Shown: piece by piece, positions 18,137-27,493 of the stretch
Position numbering within the stretch: position 1 is the first letter of the stretch
Layout of the letters: each line of letters opens with the position of its first letter
From: Acidobacteria bacterium 13_1_20CM_3_53_8
GTDB lineage: Bacteria; Acidobacteriota; Blastocatellia; Pyrinomonadales; Pyrinomonadaceae
DNA length: 58,707 nt
Reading direction: 5' to 3'
Assembly: GCA_001920415.1 (NCBI GenBank)
Contig: MNJR01000155.1
Span: forward strand, 22,457 to 81,163
Translations under genes and position numbers: made by a program
Notes under the pieces: generated by a model
What the model saw: only the letters and a program-made list of their open reading frames with translations
Told to the model about the DNA's origin: nothing
Database searches by the model: none

Positions 18137-19083
18137 CTATCCTCCCTTCGTGGCGTCTTGCGCAATCGGGGACGATGGCGTGGCTGCACGCGGTTTATTT
18201 TGTTGACGCTATGAAGGGTTGGGCTGTCGGTAGCAACGGCGTGCTGTTGAAGACGGAAGATGGTGGTAAGACTTGGCAAAAGACGGCGCGACCGACGGAG
18301 GACGCGCTGAACGACGTTTACTTTTCGGACGAGCGCACGGGCTGGATTGTTTGCGAGAGAAATGTTTACCAGTTGAGGACTAACGACGAGCAGCGCACGT
18401 ATTTGATGAAGACTGAGGACGCGGGCGCGACGTGGAAGCGCGTGAACGTGATTGGCACGAACGTTGATGCGCGGCTCGTTCGCGCTGTGTTCGCTGGAAC
18501 AAGCGGCTGGGCTTTCGGCGAAGGCGGAGTTGTTTACATGACGCGCGATGGCGGCGCTACATGGGCGCGACAGCGCGTGCCCACGCGATACCTTCTACTT
18601 GGCGGAGCATTTCTGGACGACACGCAGGGCTGGTTAGTAGGCGCGGGCACGACCATTCTTCAGACATCGGACGGCGGCGAAACGTGGCGCGAGGGCGAAG
18701 TCTCCGGCACTGACCGTGTGCGATTCAACGCCGTCTCTTTCGCTGATCGCAGGCACGGCTGGGCTGTTGGTGCTTCGGGCAGAATCTTTGCTACGAACGA
18801 CGGCGGGCGTACATGGAACGAGCAAATCTCGCACATCGCCGCAGACCTTCTGGACGTGAAATTCCTAGACTCTGAAGAAGGCTGGGCTGTTGGCAACGAA
18901 GGCGCAGTGATTCACACTACGGACGGCGGGCTTCATTGGAATGTAGAGCAGAGCGGCACTACGCACCAACTTGAAAGAATCTTCTTCACAGACCGCGACC
19001 ACGGCTGGGCCGTAGGCTTCGGCGGCACAATCCTCTCTTACTCTACGGCGTCGCAACCGCACGCGCCGCAATTGAGAGGATGA
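17944..19083 (+). CDS. Ycf48-like beta-propeller (BNR repeat) exported protein
   Basis: A 379-residue protein with about six tandem blades of the photosystem II assembly factor Ycf48/BNR type, each with GWAVG and TxDGGxTW (for example GWAVGSNGVLLKTEDGG and GWAVGASGRIFATNDGG). Such propellers outside phototrophs are usually secreted, of unknown function. The N-terminal ~75 residues are unusual: the ATG lies in a GGGATGA repeat, a hydrophobic stretch VLSVCLLSLCLCLPVLFL (about 24-41) could act as signal peptide, and SFIPHPSSLIPS is the translation of the repeat's right arm. The propeller begins at WRLAQSGT, so a downstream ATG at 18175 would cut the first blade. It is 28 nt from the export gene; co-transcription with the EPS cluster is plausible. 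Confidence 0.75.
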   Translation: MNKRTREALGTRRRGDAAAWRKVLSVCLLSLCLCLPVLFLPRVSASPRPRVYSSFIPHPSSLIPSILPSWRLAQSGTMAWLHAVYFVDAMKGWAVGSNGVLLKTEDGGKTWQKTARPTEDALNDVYFSDERTGWIVCERNVYQLRTNDEQRTYLMKTEDAGATWKRVNVIGTNVDARLVRAVFAGTSGWAFGEGGVVYMTRDGGATWARQRVPTRYLLLGGAFLDDTQGWLVGAGTTILQTSDGGETWREGEVSGTDRVRFNAVSFADRRHGWAVGASGRIFATNDGGRTWNEQISHIAADLLDVKFLDSEEGWAVGNEGAVIHTTDGGLHWNVEQSGTTHQLERIFFTDRDHGWAVGFGGTILSYSTASQPHAPQLRG

Positions 19084-19139
19084 CGAGAAACACACGACAA
19101 ACTGGATTTCCAGCCATCTTTAGACAGCGACCATCTTAA

Positions 19140-19345
19140 AGCCCACGCAAGTGGGCGACAGCATAAAGCCCAGCCCGTGAGGGCTGGGTTAGCTGAAGGA
19201 AAATAATTAGAGCTATCGAAGATAGCGACAGCCCTTGGTAATTACAGGGCTGTCGCCCGCTCACGCGGGCTTCGGTAATCTTAATTGCTATGTTAACCCG
19301 GCGCTTACGCACCGGGCTTTATGCTGTCGCCCACTTGCGTGGGCT
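19140..19345. repeat. Long inverted repeat with perfect 32-bp arms
   Basis: Bases 19140-19171 (AGCCCACGCAAGTGGGCG...) and 19314-19345 are exact reverse complements. Between them are smaller palindromes (AGCCC-GTGA-GGGCT, CCCGC-TCAC-GCGGG, GACAGCCCT/AGGGCTGTC). The element fills most of the spacer between the convergent Ycf48-like gene and lysS, where it could act as a bidirectional terminator; there is no obvious T-run. Confidence 0.75.
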
Positions 19346-19384
19346 GAAAATCTCACGCTCGCGTAAATCGAGTTGTCGCTATTC

Positions 19385-21367
19385 CTATTTATTTTCGTCT
19401 TGCTCGTCGTCAGTCTTCTCCTCAGCTTTGCGTTGCGGGCGCATGTGCGGGAAGAGAATCACGTCGCGTATAGACTGACGATTGGTTAGCAGCATCGCAA
19501 GACGGTCAATGCCAATACCAATGCCTGCGGCTGGCGGCATGCCGTAGGCGAGCGCGCGTATGTAATCCTCATCCATTACCATAGCCTCCTCATCGCCACG
19601 CTCGCGCTGCTCGACCTGATCACGGAAACGCTCGTACTGCTCCACAGGATCATTCAACTCCGAAAACCCGTTCGCCACTTCCATCCCTACAATGTAAAGC
19701 TCGAAGCGCTCTGCGACAGTTGGGTCGTCGGGTGAAGCTTTTGAGAGCGGTGATACTGGCTTAGGAAAGTCAGTTATAAAAGTCGGCTGAACTAGATTGG
19801 ATTCAGCCAGTCTCTCAAACATTTCTACAATTTGACGAGCTGTTTGTTCATCCGAAGGAGTTCCCTCATTCCATCGAGAGGTGGCGCGCTTTTGTGCCTT
19901 TTCCCATAGCATATCCTTACTGCTTTCTCTGACATGCTCCCTAATATGCTTATATGGTTGGATCGCAAGATACTCTTCCTCTGTTTTGGATAGAGCAAAT
20001 CTTGCATTCCCTAATGAATATTTGTTCTGGCGATAATCTTCTAGCGCAAAATTTCTTTGTCGCTCAGTAGCCTCATTCTCTACTTTTTCAAGCTCATGTA
20101 AGAACCAGTGAGCGCGCTCAATCTGCACAGGGTCATCAAAAGCAGAGGTGCTAATCTCATCTTTGCCAAGTTTTTTAATATCTTTGGGCCAATATTCAGC
20201 AATAGCTTCCTTCATGGTTAGTCGCTGAAACCTACGTCCGAAATCAATTTCAGCGTCGCTGAATATGGCAGTTGGTTCACCAGTCGCCTTAATGACACTT
20301 TGCCTTATCATTTCCTCACAAAAATCCATCATCCAGTTCACGTCCTTGTAAGCCGTATAGAATTCGAGCATCGTGAATTCGGGATTGTGGCGTGTGGAGA
20401 TGCCTTCGTTCCGAAAATTGCGGTTGAGTTCGTAGACACGCTCGAAGCCGCCTACCAGCAAGCGCTTTAAGTAGAGTTCGGGTGCGATGCGGGCGTAGAG
20501 CTTGATGTCTAGAGTGTTGTGGTAAGTCTCGAAAGGCTTGGCGGCTGCGCCTGTGGCTTTGGGCGAGAGCATGGGCGTTTCGACTTCTATGTAGCCGTGG
20601 TCGTCAAGGTAGCGGCGCATCTCGCGTATGAGGCGGGAGCGGCGAAGGAATACTTCACGCGAACTGAGTTCGCGTGAAGCCGTGTTGCCTTCGTCTGCTT
20701 TCTCCGCCTTCTCGCCTTCATCCGGCTTCTCTACTTTCAAACTGCTCGCAATCAAATCAACGTAGCGCTGGCGCTGGCGAATCTCCGGGTCTGTCAGCCC
20801 GTGCATCTTGTCTGGCATGGGCAGCAGTGCTTTCGAGAGAAACTGAATTTTCTGGACATGAATAGAAAGCTCGCCCGTTTTGGTTACAAAGAGATTGCCT
20901 TCGACGCCTATGAAGTCGCCGTGATCCAGTAGCTGTAAAACTTTCCAGCCGCTGTCGAAGTCGTCAACGGGTTGGCCTGTGTCGTTGCTGATGGCTTGCG
21001 CGTCTTGCTTGCGCACGTAAATCTGCAAGCGCTCTTGGCCGTCTGATAGATGAACGAACGCAGCCTTGCCCATGACGCGCGGCGGCGTGGCTATGCGCCC
21101 GGAGGTTCGCAACTGGCCGACCTCTTTCAGTTCTGCGTTGATGCGTTCGAGCGCTTCGGGCGCTGGCCGCTCACCTTCAGAAAGTTTGGGCACGCGGTCA
21201 GCGAATTTTTCTACGAGTGCGGTGATGGTGTCTTCGTCGCCTGTGATGTGGCTGCGCTCGAACTTGTTCGGGTAGACGTTGCCTACGAGCGCGCGCAGTT
21301 CGTTCAAGTGTTCTTCACGCGCGCGGGTCTGGTCGTTGTGTTCTATGAAATCTGGAAGAAGGCTCAT
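19385..21367 (-). CDS. lysS: Lysyl-tRNA synthetase, class II, with large insertion
   Basis: Charges tRNA-Lys. An OB-fold anticodon domain ([21 protein letters not shown], about residues 90-190) precedes the class II catalytic core: motif 1 around [17 protein letters not shown], motif 2 [20 protein letters not shown] and motif 3 [15 protein letters not shown]. The chosen start MSLLPDF matches the family; a 19-residue upstream extension comes from repeat DNA. At 660 residues it is much longer than the usual ~500. Between motifs 2 and 3, about residues 388-508 hold ~90-100 extra residues ([33 protein letters not shown]), and that DNA is visibly AT-richer than the rest. There is also a short Glu/Lys-rich insert before motif 1. 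The frame is intact throughout. Confidence 0.93.
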   Translation of the reverse strand: MSLLPDFIEHNDQTRAREEHLNELRALVGNVYPNKFERSHITGDEDTITALVEKFADRVPKLSEGERPAPEALERINAELKEVGQLRTSGRIATPPRVMGKAAFVHLSDGQERLQIYVRKQDAQAISNDTGQPVDDFDSGWKVLQLLDHGDFIGVEGNLFVTKTGELSIHVQKIQFLSKALLPMPDKMHGLTDPEIRQRQRYVDLIASSLKVEKPDEGEKAEKADEGNTASRELSSREVFLRRSRLIREMRRYLDDHGYIEVETPMLSPKATGAAAKPFETYHNTLDIKLYARIAPELYLKRLLVGGFERVYELNRNFRNEGISTRHNPEFTMLEFYTAYKDVNWMMDFCEEMIRQSVIKATGEPTAIFSDAEIDFGRRFQRLTMKEAIAEYWPKDIKKLGKDEISTSAFDDPVQIERAHWFLHELEKVENEATERQRNFALEDYRQNKYSLGNARFALSKTEEEYLAIQPYKHIREHVRESSKDMLWEKAQKRATSRWNEGTPSDEQTARQIVEMFERLAESNLVQPTFITDFPKPVSPLSKASPDDPTVAERFELYIVGMEVANGFSELNDPVEQYERFRDQVEQRERGDEEAMVMDEDYIRALAYGMPPAAGIGIGIDRLAMLLTNRQSIRDVILFPHMRPQRKAEEKTDDEQDENK

Positions 21368-21377
21368 GAAAATATCG

Positions 21378-21447
21378 TAAATGTAAAATGAAAAATGGTA
21401 AATGGCAGTTGGTCTATTTGCCATTTAAGATTTACTATTTATCATTC
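21378..21447. repeat. Heptamer inverted array M (AAATGGT words), lysS/rfaE2 spacer
   Basis: Words of the type AAATGGTAAATGG on the left are mirrored by CCATTTAAGATTTACTATTT on the right, filling the divergent spacer between lysS and rfaE2. Arms are imperfect. Any promoters for the two genes must lie in or beside it. Confidence 0.55.
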
Positions 21448-21453
21448 TAACAG

Positions 21454-21939
21454 ATGAGCGGAAAAATTCTTTCAGCCGAAAATTTGCGACGCGAGCGTGA
21501 GCGTTTCCGTGCGGAAGGGAAGCGTCTTGTTTTCACAAACGGCTGCTTCGATATACTTCACGTTGGGCATGTGCGTTATTTGCAGGCTGCGCGCGAGCTT
21601 GGCGATCTGCTGCTGGTTGCGATTAACAGCGACCGCACCGTTAGAGAGTTGAAAGGCGAAGGGCGTCCTGTGATGAATGAAGCCGAACGCGCGGAAATAT
21701 TAGCGGCGCTCAGCGCAGTTGATTACGTAACTGTGTTTGATGATGTGAGTCCGCGAAAGTTGATAGCGGAATTGTTGCCGGACGTGTTGGTGAAAGGCGG
21801 CGATTACGCGTTGGACGAAATTCACGGGCGAGAAGAGGTTGAAGAGGCGGGAGGAAAAGTTATCTCTCTGCCTTTCATAGAAGGCGCTTCGACAAGTGGG
21901 ATTATTGAAAGGATAAAGGCCGTGACAAGTGACAGGTGA
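21454..21939 (+). CDS. rfaE2: D-glycero-beta-D-manno-heptose 1-phosphate adenylyltransferase
   Basis: A 161-residue nucleotidyltransferase-fold enzyme that makes ADP-heptose from heptose-1-phosphate, for the lipopolysaccharide inner core. The cytidylyltransferase signature is clear: [17 protein letters not shown] (HxGH) near residue 27, then [17 protein letters not shown] and VKGGDY. Length fits the stand-alone RfaE2 form (the C-terminal half of HldE). No heptose kinase is nearby. The gene is divergent from lysS and separated by a heptamer repeat; another repeat separates it from mfd. It suggests a heptose-containing outer membrane. Confidence 0.9.
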   Translation: MSGKILSAENLRRERERFRAEGKRLVFTNGCFDILHVGHVRYLQAARELGDLLLVAINSDRTVRELKGEGRPVMNEAERAEILAALSAVDYVTVFDDVSPRKLIAELLPDVLVKGGDYALDEIHGREEVEEAGGKVISLPFIEGASTSGIIERIKAVTSDR

Positions 21940-21940
21940 T

Positions 21941-22080
21941 AGATGACAAGAAGGTGATAAGTGATGAGTGATAAGTGATAAGAGAGACAGGAGTCAACGG
22001 CTGAAAGCTAATAGCTATAAGCTAACAGTTATCAGCTTTCTCTCTTTCTTATCACTTATCACTCATCACTTATCACTCTC
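21941..22080. repeat. Heptamer inverted array B (GTGATAA arms, loop reversed)
   Basis: Arms are tandem GTGATAA/GTGATGA on the left and TTATCAC/TCATCAC on the right. The loop GAGAGACAGGAGTCAAC...GCTAATAGC...TATCAGC is close to the reverse complement of the loop of array A (13309-13378). The two elements are thus the same composite with the loop in opposite orientation. It fills the rfaE2-mfd spacer; a short CACCTGTCACT-like pair (GTGACAGGTGA near 21930, TGTCACCCGTCAC near 22090) extends the arms. Confidence 0.75.
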
Positions 22081-22106
22081 TCTTTCCTGTCACCCGTCAC
22101 GCGAAG

Positions 22107-25100
22107 ATGATGAGTAGTACAGCGGAGTCCATTTCAGTTTTGCAGAGCGTGTTGCAGCGTGTGACGGCGACAGGTGAGTACGCGCACGTTGTTGACGAGA
22201 TAAGGCGCGGGGCGCGTGTCGTTTCGTTGAGCGGGTTGACGGCTGCGCCTGCGCGTGCGCTTGTTTTGGCGGCGTTGCAGCGCGAAGTCGGAAGATGCTT
22301 TGCGGTCGTGACGCAAGCCTCACGCGATCTGGAATCGTGGGAGCGCGACGTGCGCTTCTGGTACTGTGCGCTGCGCGGGAAGATGGATTGTGAAGATACT
22401 GTTCTGCTTCTGCCTGCGTCTGAAAGCGATCCTTACGCGGGGGCTTCGCCGCACGCTGAAACTCTCGAAAAACGTGCGCTGACACTTTGGCGCTTGGCGC
22501 GAAAATCTCAGGATTTCGTTCTGCTCACTTCAAGGGCGCTTGCGCGTCGAACCGTTTCGCCGAAAGAAATCTTGCGCGTGGGCGCGGTTCTCAGGCGCGA
22601 CGAAGATTATTCGCCCGAAAATTTGATAGATCAACTGCTCGCTTCGGGCTACGTGCGCGAAGACCCTGTTGGCGCGGTCGGAGAGTTTTCCATGCGCGGC
22701 GGGATTCTTGATGTGTGGTCGCCTGGGCGTGACGCGCCTGCGCGCATAGAGTTCTTCGGCGACACTGTTGATTCTATCCGGGAGTTCGATCCTGAGACTC
22801 AGCTTTCGATCCAAAAATTGGAAGAGATTGAGATTGCGCCTATGCGCGAGCTTGCGGTCACAGCCGCAGACTTACGCGAATGGGCTGAAAGAGCACGTGA
22901 GCGTTGGAGCGATGGGCGAACGGCGCGAGCTTTGCGCGACCGTACGGTTTACGCTGAAGAGGGCGAGACGTTCGCTGGTTGGGAGTGGCTCATCTCAATC
23001 GTCAAAGAGCAAGGGGCTTCCGCTTTCGATTATTTGAAAGATGCAGTGCTGGTGATTGATGAGCCTGCGGGAATCGAAAGTTATCTGGGAGAAGTTTTCG
23101 CAAGCTTGGATGCGCGCTACGCGGAGATTGAAAGCGCGGACGAGATTGGCCTAAGACCCGACGAACTTTATTTGTCGGTCGAAGAGCTTCAGGGGAAATT
23201 GGATGAGCGTCAGCGCATTGAGTTGCGAACGCTTGGACGCGCTGCGGCTTCTGTGGACGAGAGTTTTGTTTTAGAGGCCGAGCAGCCCGCGATTGAAATC
23301 GGTCGCGCAAGGAAAGCGGGCGCGCCGCTCTTTCTTTTTCCTACGGCTGTGAGCGCAACGGAAGTCGAGTGGAAGGCGCAGAGCGTGCGTCGTTATCACG
23401 GACGCTTGCCTGAACTGGCTGCGGACGTGCGGCGTGCGCTTGATGAAAGAAGCGCTGTGACGCTCTTCGTGATGCCTAGTTTCGGCGTGGCTGAGCGTGT
23501 AGCGGAAATCTTGGGCGACTACGGCGTGGAAACGCGCGTAGCTTTGAGCGATGAAGCTACTGAGCATTTAGCTCAAACCAAAGGCGCGAGCATTGCCACT
23601 GTCGGTCGTCTCTCCAATGGTTTCGAGTTGCCTACAGCTTCGTTCATAGTCCATATCGAAAGCGATATTTTCGACGAGGCGAGCGACGGCGCGATTGAAC
23701 GACGCACGGAAAAAAGGACAAAAGGCAAAAGGAAAAAGTCGCGGACGGCTGCGTTTCTTTCTGACTTCCGCGATCTGAAAGTTGGTGACTTCGTTGTTCA
23801 CGTGGATCACGGTATTGCGCGGTTCGGCGGACTTCAGCCACTGGAACTAGGCCCGCAGAGGAGCGGCGAATTCATGCTGCTCTATTACGCGGACGATGCG
23901 AAGCTTTACGTGCCTGTCGAAAGACTCGATCTTGTACAGAGATATTCGAGCGCGGAAGGGCACACGCCGCAGCTTGATCGTCTGGGCGGCCTTGGCTGGC
24001 ATAAGACTAAGGCTAAAGCGAAGCGCGCTATGCGTGACATGGCGGACGAGCTTCTACGCCTTTACGCCGAAAGAAAGCTGGTCGGAGGCTACGCATTTGC
24101 TGGCGATAGCCCTTGGCAGGGCGAGTTCGAGGAAGGTTTCGAGTACGTGCTGACGCCGGATCAGGAGACTGCGATTGAAGATGTGAAGCATGATATGGAA
24201 GAGGCTGTGCCTATGGATCGTCTGCTGTGCGGCGACGTGGGCTACGGCAAGACAGAGGTTGCTATGCGCGCGGCATTCAAAGCCGTGATGGATGGGAAAC
24301 AGGTCGCTGTATTGACGCCTACAACAGTGCTTGCTTATCAGCATTATGAAACTTTCCGTTCGCGCTTCGCCGCCTTCCCGGTAAAAATCGAACTGCTCTC
24401 GCGTTTTCGTTCGGTGAAAGAGCAGAAAGATGTTGTAAAGCGTGTAGAGAGCGGAGAGATTGACGTAATCATAGGAACGCATCGTCTGCTCTCGAAAGAT
24501 GTAATGTTCCGCGATCTGGGGCTGGTCGTTGTGGATGAAGAGCAACGGTTCGGCGTTGCGCACAAAGAGAGATTGAAGCAGTTGAAGAAGCGCGTTGACG
24601 TTCTGACGCTATCGGCCACGCCTATTCCGCGCACACTCAACATGTCTCTGATGGGATTGCGCGACATGTCTTTGATTGAAACTCCGCCCAGCGACCGCCT
24701 TGCGATTCAAACTCAGGTCGTGCAGTTTTCCGAATCGGTCATCAAGTCGGCAATCGAGTTGGAGCTTGCACGAGGCGGCCAAATCTTCTTCATACACAAC
24801 CGCGTCGAATCAATCGAGACAATCGCCGCGCTGGTCAAGCGGCTAGTGCCGCAGGCTCGCATTGCTGTAGCTCACGGGCAGATGAACGAGCGAGAGATGG
24901 AGCGCGTTATGCTGGATTTCGTTGATTACAAGTCGGACGTGCTGGTTGCGACCACAATCATAGAGAACGGCATAGACATCCCGCGCGCCAACACTATCAT
25001 CATAAACCGCGCGGACGCTTACGGTCTTTCTCAGCTTTATCAATTGCGCGGTCGCGTTGGGCGCTCGAATCGAAGGGCTTACGCATATCTTTTGATTCCT

Positions 25101-25772
25101 TCAGAGCAAGGTTTATCGCCCATAGCGCGCCGTCGTCTTGCGGCCATACGCGAGTTTTCGGATTTGGGCGCGGGCTTTCGCATAGCCGCGCTAGACCTTG
25201 AACTTCGCGGCGCTGGCAATCTTCTTGGCGGCGAACAGAGTGGGCACATGGACGCGCTAGGGTTTGATCTTTACACGCAGATGCTGGAAAGAACTGTTGC
25301 GGAACTCAGGGGCGAGACGATTGAAGACGAGACGAGCGTCTCCATAAATCTTGGCGTTGACGTTGCCATCCCTGAAAGCTACATCTCGGACATGGGGCAG
25401 CGCCTTCGCACTTACAAGCGCACCTCATCGGCGCGCGATGAAGAAGCGTTGAGAAACATTCGCGCAGAAACTCAAGACCGCTACGGTCGTCTTCCAGAAT
25501 CGGTCGAGAGACTTTTCGAGTACGCGCGTCTGCGTCGAATTTCTGGAGAGATAGGCGTCATCTCTATTGACCGCACGCCGACCGGAATAGCTATAAAGCT
25601 GGGCGAGCGCGCGCGCGTCACGCCTGAAAAGCTTATGAAAGTAGTGCAAAGGCGTGCGGGCGCTAGCTTTTCGCCAACGGGCGTTTTGCGCCTCGATCTT
25701 AATGATGACGAGTCAGAGCTTGTGCTTGAAACAGCCCGTGCCGTGTTGCTCGAAATCGGCTTGGGAGATTAG
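22107..25772 (+). CDS. mfd: Transcription-repair coupling factor Mfd
   Basis: A 1221-residue SF2 translocase that removes RNA polymerase stalled at DNA damage and recruits UvrA. The N-terminal UvrB-like region (GGILDVWSPG) covers about residues 1-350. The RNA-polymerase-interacting CarD-like domain is near 557-620 (VGDFVVHVDHGIARFGG). The RecG-like motor has Walker A GDVGYGKTEVAMRAAF near 710, DEEQRFG near 809, SATPIPRTL near 835 and QLRGRVGRSNR near 980. The TRCF C-terminal domain completes the protein. It is slightly longer than typical. ATGATG at 22107/22110 gives two possible starts with only a weak GAAG upstream. Flanked by heptamer repeats on both sides. Confidence 0.95.
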   Translation: MMSSTAESISVLQSVLQRVTATGEYAHVVDEIRRGARVVSLSGLTAAPARALVLAALQREVGRCFAVVTQASRDLESWERDVRFWYCALRGKMDCEDTVLLLPASESDPYAGASPHAETLEKRALTLWRLARKSQDFVLLTSRALARRTVSPKEILRVGAVLRRDEDYSPENLIDQLLASGYVREDPVGAVGEFSMRGGILDVWSPGRDAPARIEFFGDTVDSIREFDPETQLSIQKLEEIEIAPMRELAVTAADLREWAERARERWSDGRTARALRDRTVYAEEGETFAGWEWLISIVKEQGASAFDYLKDAVLVIDEPAGIESYLGEVFASLDARYAEIESADEIGLRPDELYLSVEELQGKLDERQRIELRTLGRAAASVDESFVLEAEQPAIEIGRARKAGAPLFLFPTAVSATEVEWKAQSVRRYHGRLPELAADVRRALDERSAVTLFVMPSFGVAERVAEILGDYGVETRVALSDEATEHLAQTKGASIATVGRLSNGFELPTASFIVHIESDIFDEASDGAIERRTEKRTKGKRKKSRTAAFLSDFRDLKVGDFVVHVDHGIARFGGLQPLELGPQRSGEFMLLYYADDAKLYVPVERLDLVQRYSSAEGHTPQLDRLGGLGWHKTKAKAKRAMRDMADELLRLYAERKLVGGYAFAGDSPWQGEFEEGFEYVLTPDQETAIEDVKHDMEEAVPMDRLLCGDVGYGKTEVAMRAAFKAVMDGKQVAVLTPTTVLAYQHYETFRSRFAAFPVKIELLSRFRSVKEQKDVVKRVESGEIDVIIGTHRLLSKDVMFRDLGLVVVDEEQRFGVAHKERLKQLKKRVDVLTLSATPIPRTLNMSLMGLRDMSLIETPPSDRLAIQTQVVQFSESVIKSAIELELARGGQIFFIHNRVESIETIAALVKRLVPQARIAVAHGQMNEREMERVMLDFVDYKSDVLVATTIIENGIDIPRANTIIINRADAYGLSQLYQLRGRVGRSNRRAYAYLLIPSEQGLSPIARRRLAAIREFSDLGAGFRIAALDLELRGAGNLLGGEQSGHMDALGFDLYTQMLERTVAELRGETIEDETSVSINLGVDVAIPESYISDMGQRLRTYKRTSSARDEEALRNIRAETQDRYGRLPESVERLFEYARLRRISGEIGVISIDRTPTGIAIKLGERARVTPEKLMKVVQRRAGASFSPTGVLRLDLNDDESELVLETARAVLLEIGLGD

Positions 25773-25784
25773 AATGTAGGAGTC

Positions 25785-25854
25785 AGAAGCCAGGAGTCAG
25801 GAGCCAGAAGGAGCTGAAGTGAAACTTTATTCTGGCTCCTGACTCCTGGCTTCT
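25785..25854. repeat. Heptamer inverted array E (GGAGTCA arms)
   Basis: Perfect 25-nt arms: 25785-25809 (AGAAGCCAGGAGTCAGG...) and 25830-25854 are exact reverse complements, loop 20 nt. The repeated word is GGAGTCA/GGAGCCA. It lies just after the mfd stop, upstream of the SurA-like gene. Confidence 0.8.
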
Positions 25855-25919
25855 GGATTCTAAAAGTAAATGCTCGTCTTCCCGAACTCGCGCATTCAAT
25901 TTAAGGAGTTTTACAACTA

Positions 25920-27116
25920 ATGAAACCATTTTTATCTAAACTTGTGTGGCCTTCTGCTTTGCTAATCGTCTTCGCATTCATTAGCGCGCACGCCACACAC
26001 GCGCAGGAGAGCGAACCCGTCGTTGTTGATGAAGTGATAGCGCAGGTCAACAACGACGTTATTACGCTAGCGCAATTGAGGCAGGAGATTCAGGACGCTA
26101 TTGACGCGCGAAAGCAGCAGCAGGGCGTGACCGAGCAGCAGGCCAGGGAAGAGGTCATGCGCCACCAGCCCGAACTGATAGCAATACTCATCACAGACCA
26201 ACTGCTCTTGCAGAAGGGCAAAGAGTTGGATTTTTCCAATGATGTTGAGGCCGAAGTCAATAAGCGCATAGTAGAGGTCATGCATGAGAACCATCTGAAC
26301 TCTATACCAGACCTGGAGCATGCTCTGGAGCAGGTCGGCCAGAATCTTTCGGTTATACGCCAGACTCTTCGCATGGAGATAATGAAACAGATGGTGTTGA
26401 GCCGTGAGGTGGACGCGCGCCTCTACTACGGCTTTAGCCTTGACGAACTGCATCGCTACTTCGACGCGCACCGAGACCGCTTCCGCCGCAACCAGAGCGT
26501 CACGCTGTCGGAAATCTTTCTGACTATGGCGGGAAGAGCCGAAGGCGATGTGCGCACTAAAGCTCAAGCTCTGGTAGCACAGGCTCGCCAGCCCGGCGCA
26601 GACTTCGCTGCATTGGCCGTTGCCAACTCTGAGCGCACGGACACGAGCGGCAGCCGCACTGCGCCGCAAACCAAAGGCAAGCTGGGCACATTCGAGATAG
26701 CGCCGGGCACTATGAACCAGAAGATTCTTGATGCGCTCAAGAATGTCCCTAAAGGCGGAGTGACAGACCCAATTCGTCTGGACGACGGCTACCTGGTACT
26801 TCACGTTGACGACCTGACGCCGGGCGGCGACGCAGTCTTCAACGAGAATCAGGTGCGCGAAGCAATGTTGGCCGAGCGCGCGCCGCAAGAGCGCCAGCTT
26901 TACCTTCAAAAGCTGCGCGATGACGCCTACATAAAGGTTTCTGAAACCTATCGCGCGGCGGTCGAGCCGCTCCTGAAGCCCAGCGCCAGCCAGAACGGCA
27001 CGGGCACTCAGACGAACGCACAGGGCACGACTAACCAGACGCCCGCCGCTACGACGACCACCACCCAACAGCGTCAACAGCAGAATCAGCAACGGCAACA
27101 GCATAGAAGACCGTAG
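25920..27116 (+). CDS. SurA-like periplasmic peptidyl-prolyl isomerase (PpiC type)
   Basis: A 398-residue exported chaperone. A signal peptide spans residues 1-28 (LLIVFAFISAHATHAQ). The N-terminal SurA-type helical domain begins VVVDEVIAQVNNDVITLAQLRQE, a classic SurA start, followed by a parvulin PPIC domain at about 195-300 (VTLSEIFLTMAGR, KLGTFEIAPGTMNQ, DGYLVLHVDDL). The tail is Gln/Thr-rich low complexity. It probably assists folding of outer-membrane proteins. One PPIase domain instead of the two in E. coli SurA. AAGGAG lies about 12 nt before the ATG. The long antisense frame here is a shadow. Confidence 0.88.
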   Translation: MKPFLSKLVWPSALLIVFAFISAHATHAQESEPVVVDEVIAQVNNDVITLAQLRQEIQDAIDARKQQQGVTEQQAREEVMRHQPELIAILITDQLLLQKGKELDFSNDVEAEVNKRIVEVMHENHLNSIPDLEHALEQVGQNLSVIRQTLRMEIMKQMVLSREVDARLYYGFSLDELHRYFDAHRDRFRRNQSVTLSEIFLTMAGRAEGDVRTKAQALVAQARQPGADFAALAVANSERTDTSGSRTAPQTKGKLGTFEIAPGTMNQKILDALKNVPKGGVTDPIRLDDGYLVLHVDDLTPGGDAVFNENQVREAMLAERAPQERQLYLQKLRDDAYIKVSETYRAAVEPLLKPSASQNGTGTQTNAQGTTNQTPAATTTTTQQRQQQNQQRQQHRRP

Positions 27117-27122
27117 AAAGGC

Positions 27123-27202
27123 AGTGATGAGTGCAGAGTGCAGAGTGATGAATTAGAAAGGATTGTCTTTAATTCATCACTCTGCACTCTGCACTCATCA
27201 CT
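27123..27202. repeat. Heptamer inverted array F (GTGCAGA arms)
   Basis: Perfect 33-nt arms (27123-27155 and 27170-27202) with a 14-nt loop; the word is GTGATGA/GTGCAGA. It starts 6 nt after the PPIase stop and ends 6 nt before the ATG of the S4 gene, so it occupies virtually the whole spacer. Confidence 0.85.
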
Positions 27203-27208
27203 TCTCTT

Positions 27209-27493
27209 ATGCGTCTTGATCTGTTTCTGAAAGCGAGTCGTTTGTGCGCGCGGCGCGCGGTGGCGCAAGGCTTGTGCGAGGCGGGCGCGGTCAGCGTGAA
27301 CGGCACTAGGGCTAAAGCGTCACGCGAAATTCGCACAGGTGACTGCATAACCTTGCGCCGACCGCATCGCTTGCTCACTCTACGCGTGCTCACTGTACCT
27401 AACACAAAACAGGTCTCTCGCGCAGAAGCCTCAAGCCTCTACGAAATCCTGGAAGACAAACCGCTCGATGAAGGGATGAGGGCGGAGGGATGA
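27209..27493 (+). CDS. S4-domain RNA-binding protein (Hsp15/RlbA-like)
   Basis: A 94-residue protein made of one S4 RNA-binding domain (MRLDLFLKASRLCARRAVAQGLCEAGAVSVNGTRAKAS in pieces: LDLFLKASRLC, GAVSVNG, REIRTGDCITL). Hsp15-type proteins bind stalled or dissociated 50S subunits in heat stress; others act in rRNA handling, so the role is inferred only broadly. The last ten residues (DEGMRAEG) are encoded by the left arm of a GGGATGA repeat, which also supplies the TGA stop. This suggests the original C-terminus was replaced when the repeat arose. Confidence 0.8.
   Translation: MRLDLFLKASRLCARRAVAQGLCEAGAVSVNGTRAKASREIRTGDCITLRRPHRLLTLRVLTVPNTKQVSRAEASSLYEILEDKPLDEGMRAEG

Noticed and set aside
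26067-27104. 345-residue antisense frame across the SurA-like gene
   Set aside because: Shadow frame produced by high-GC codon bias; the sense frame has clear domains and a signal peptide.
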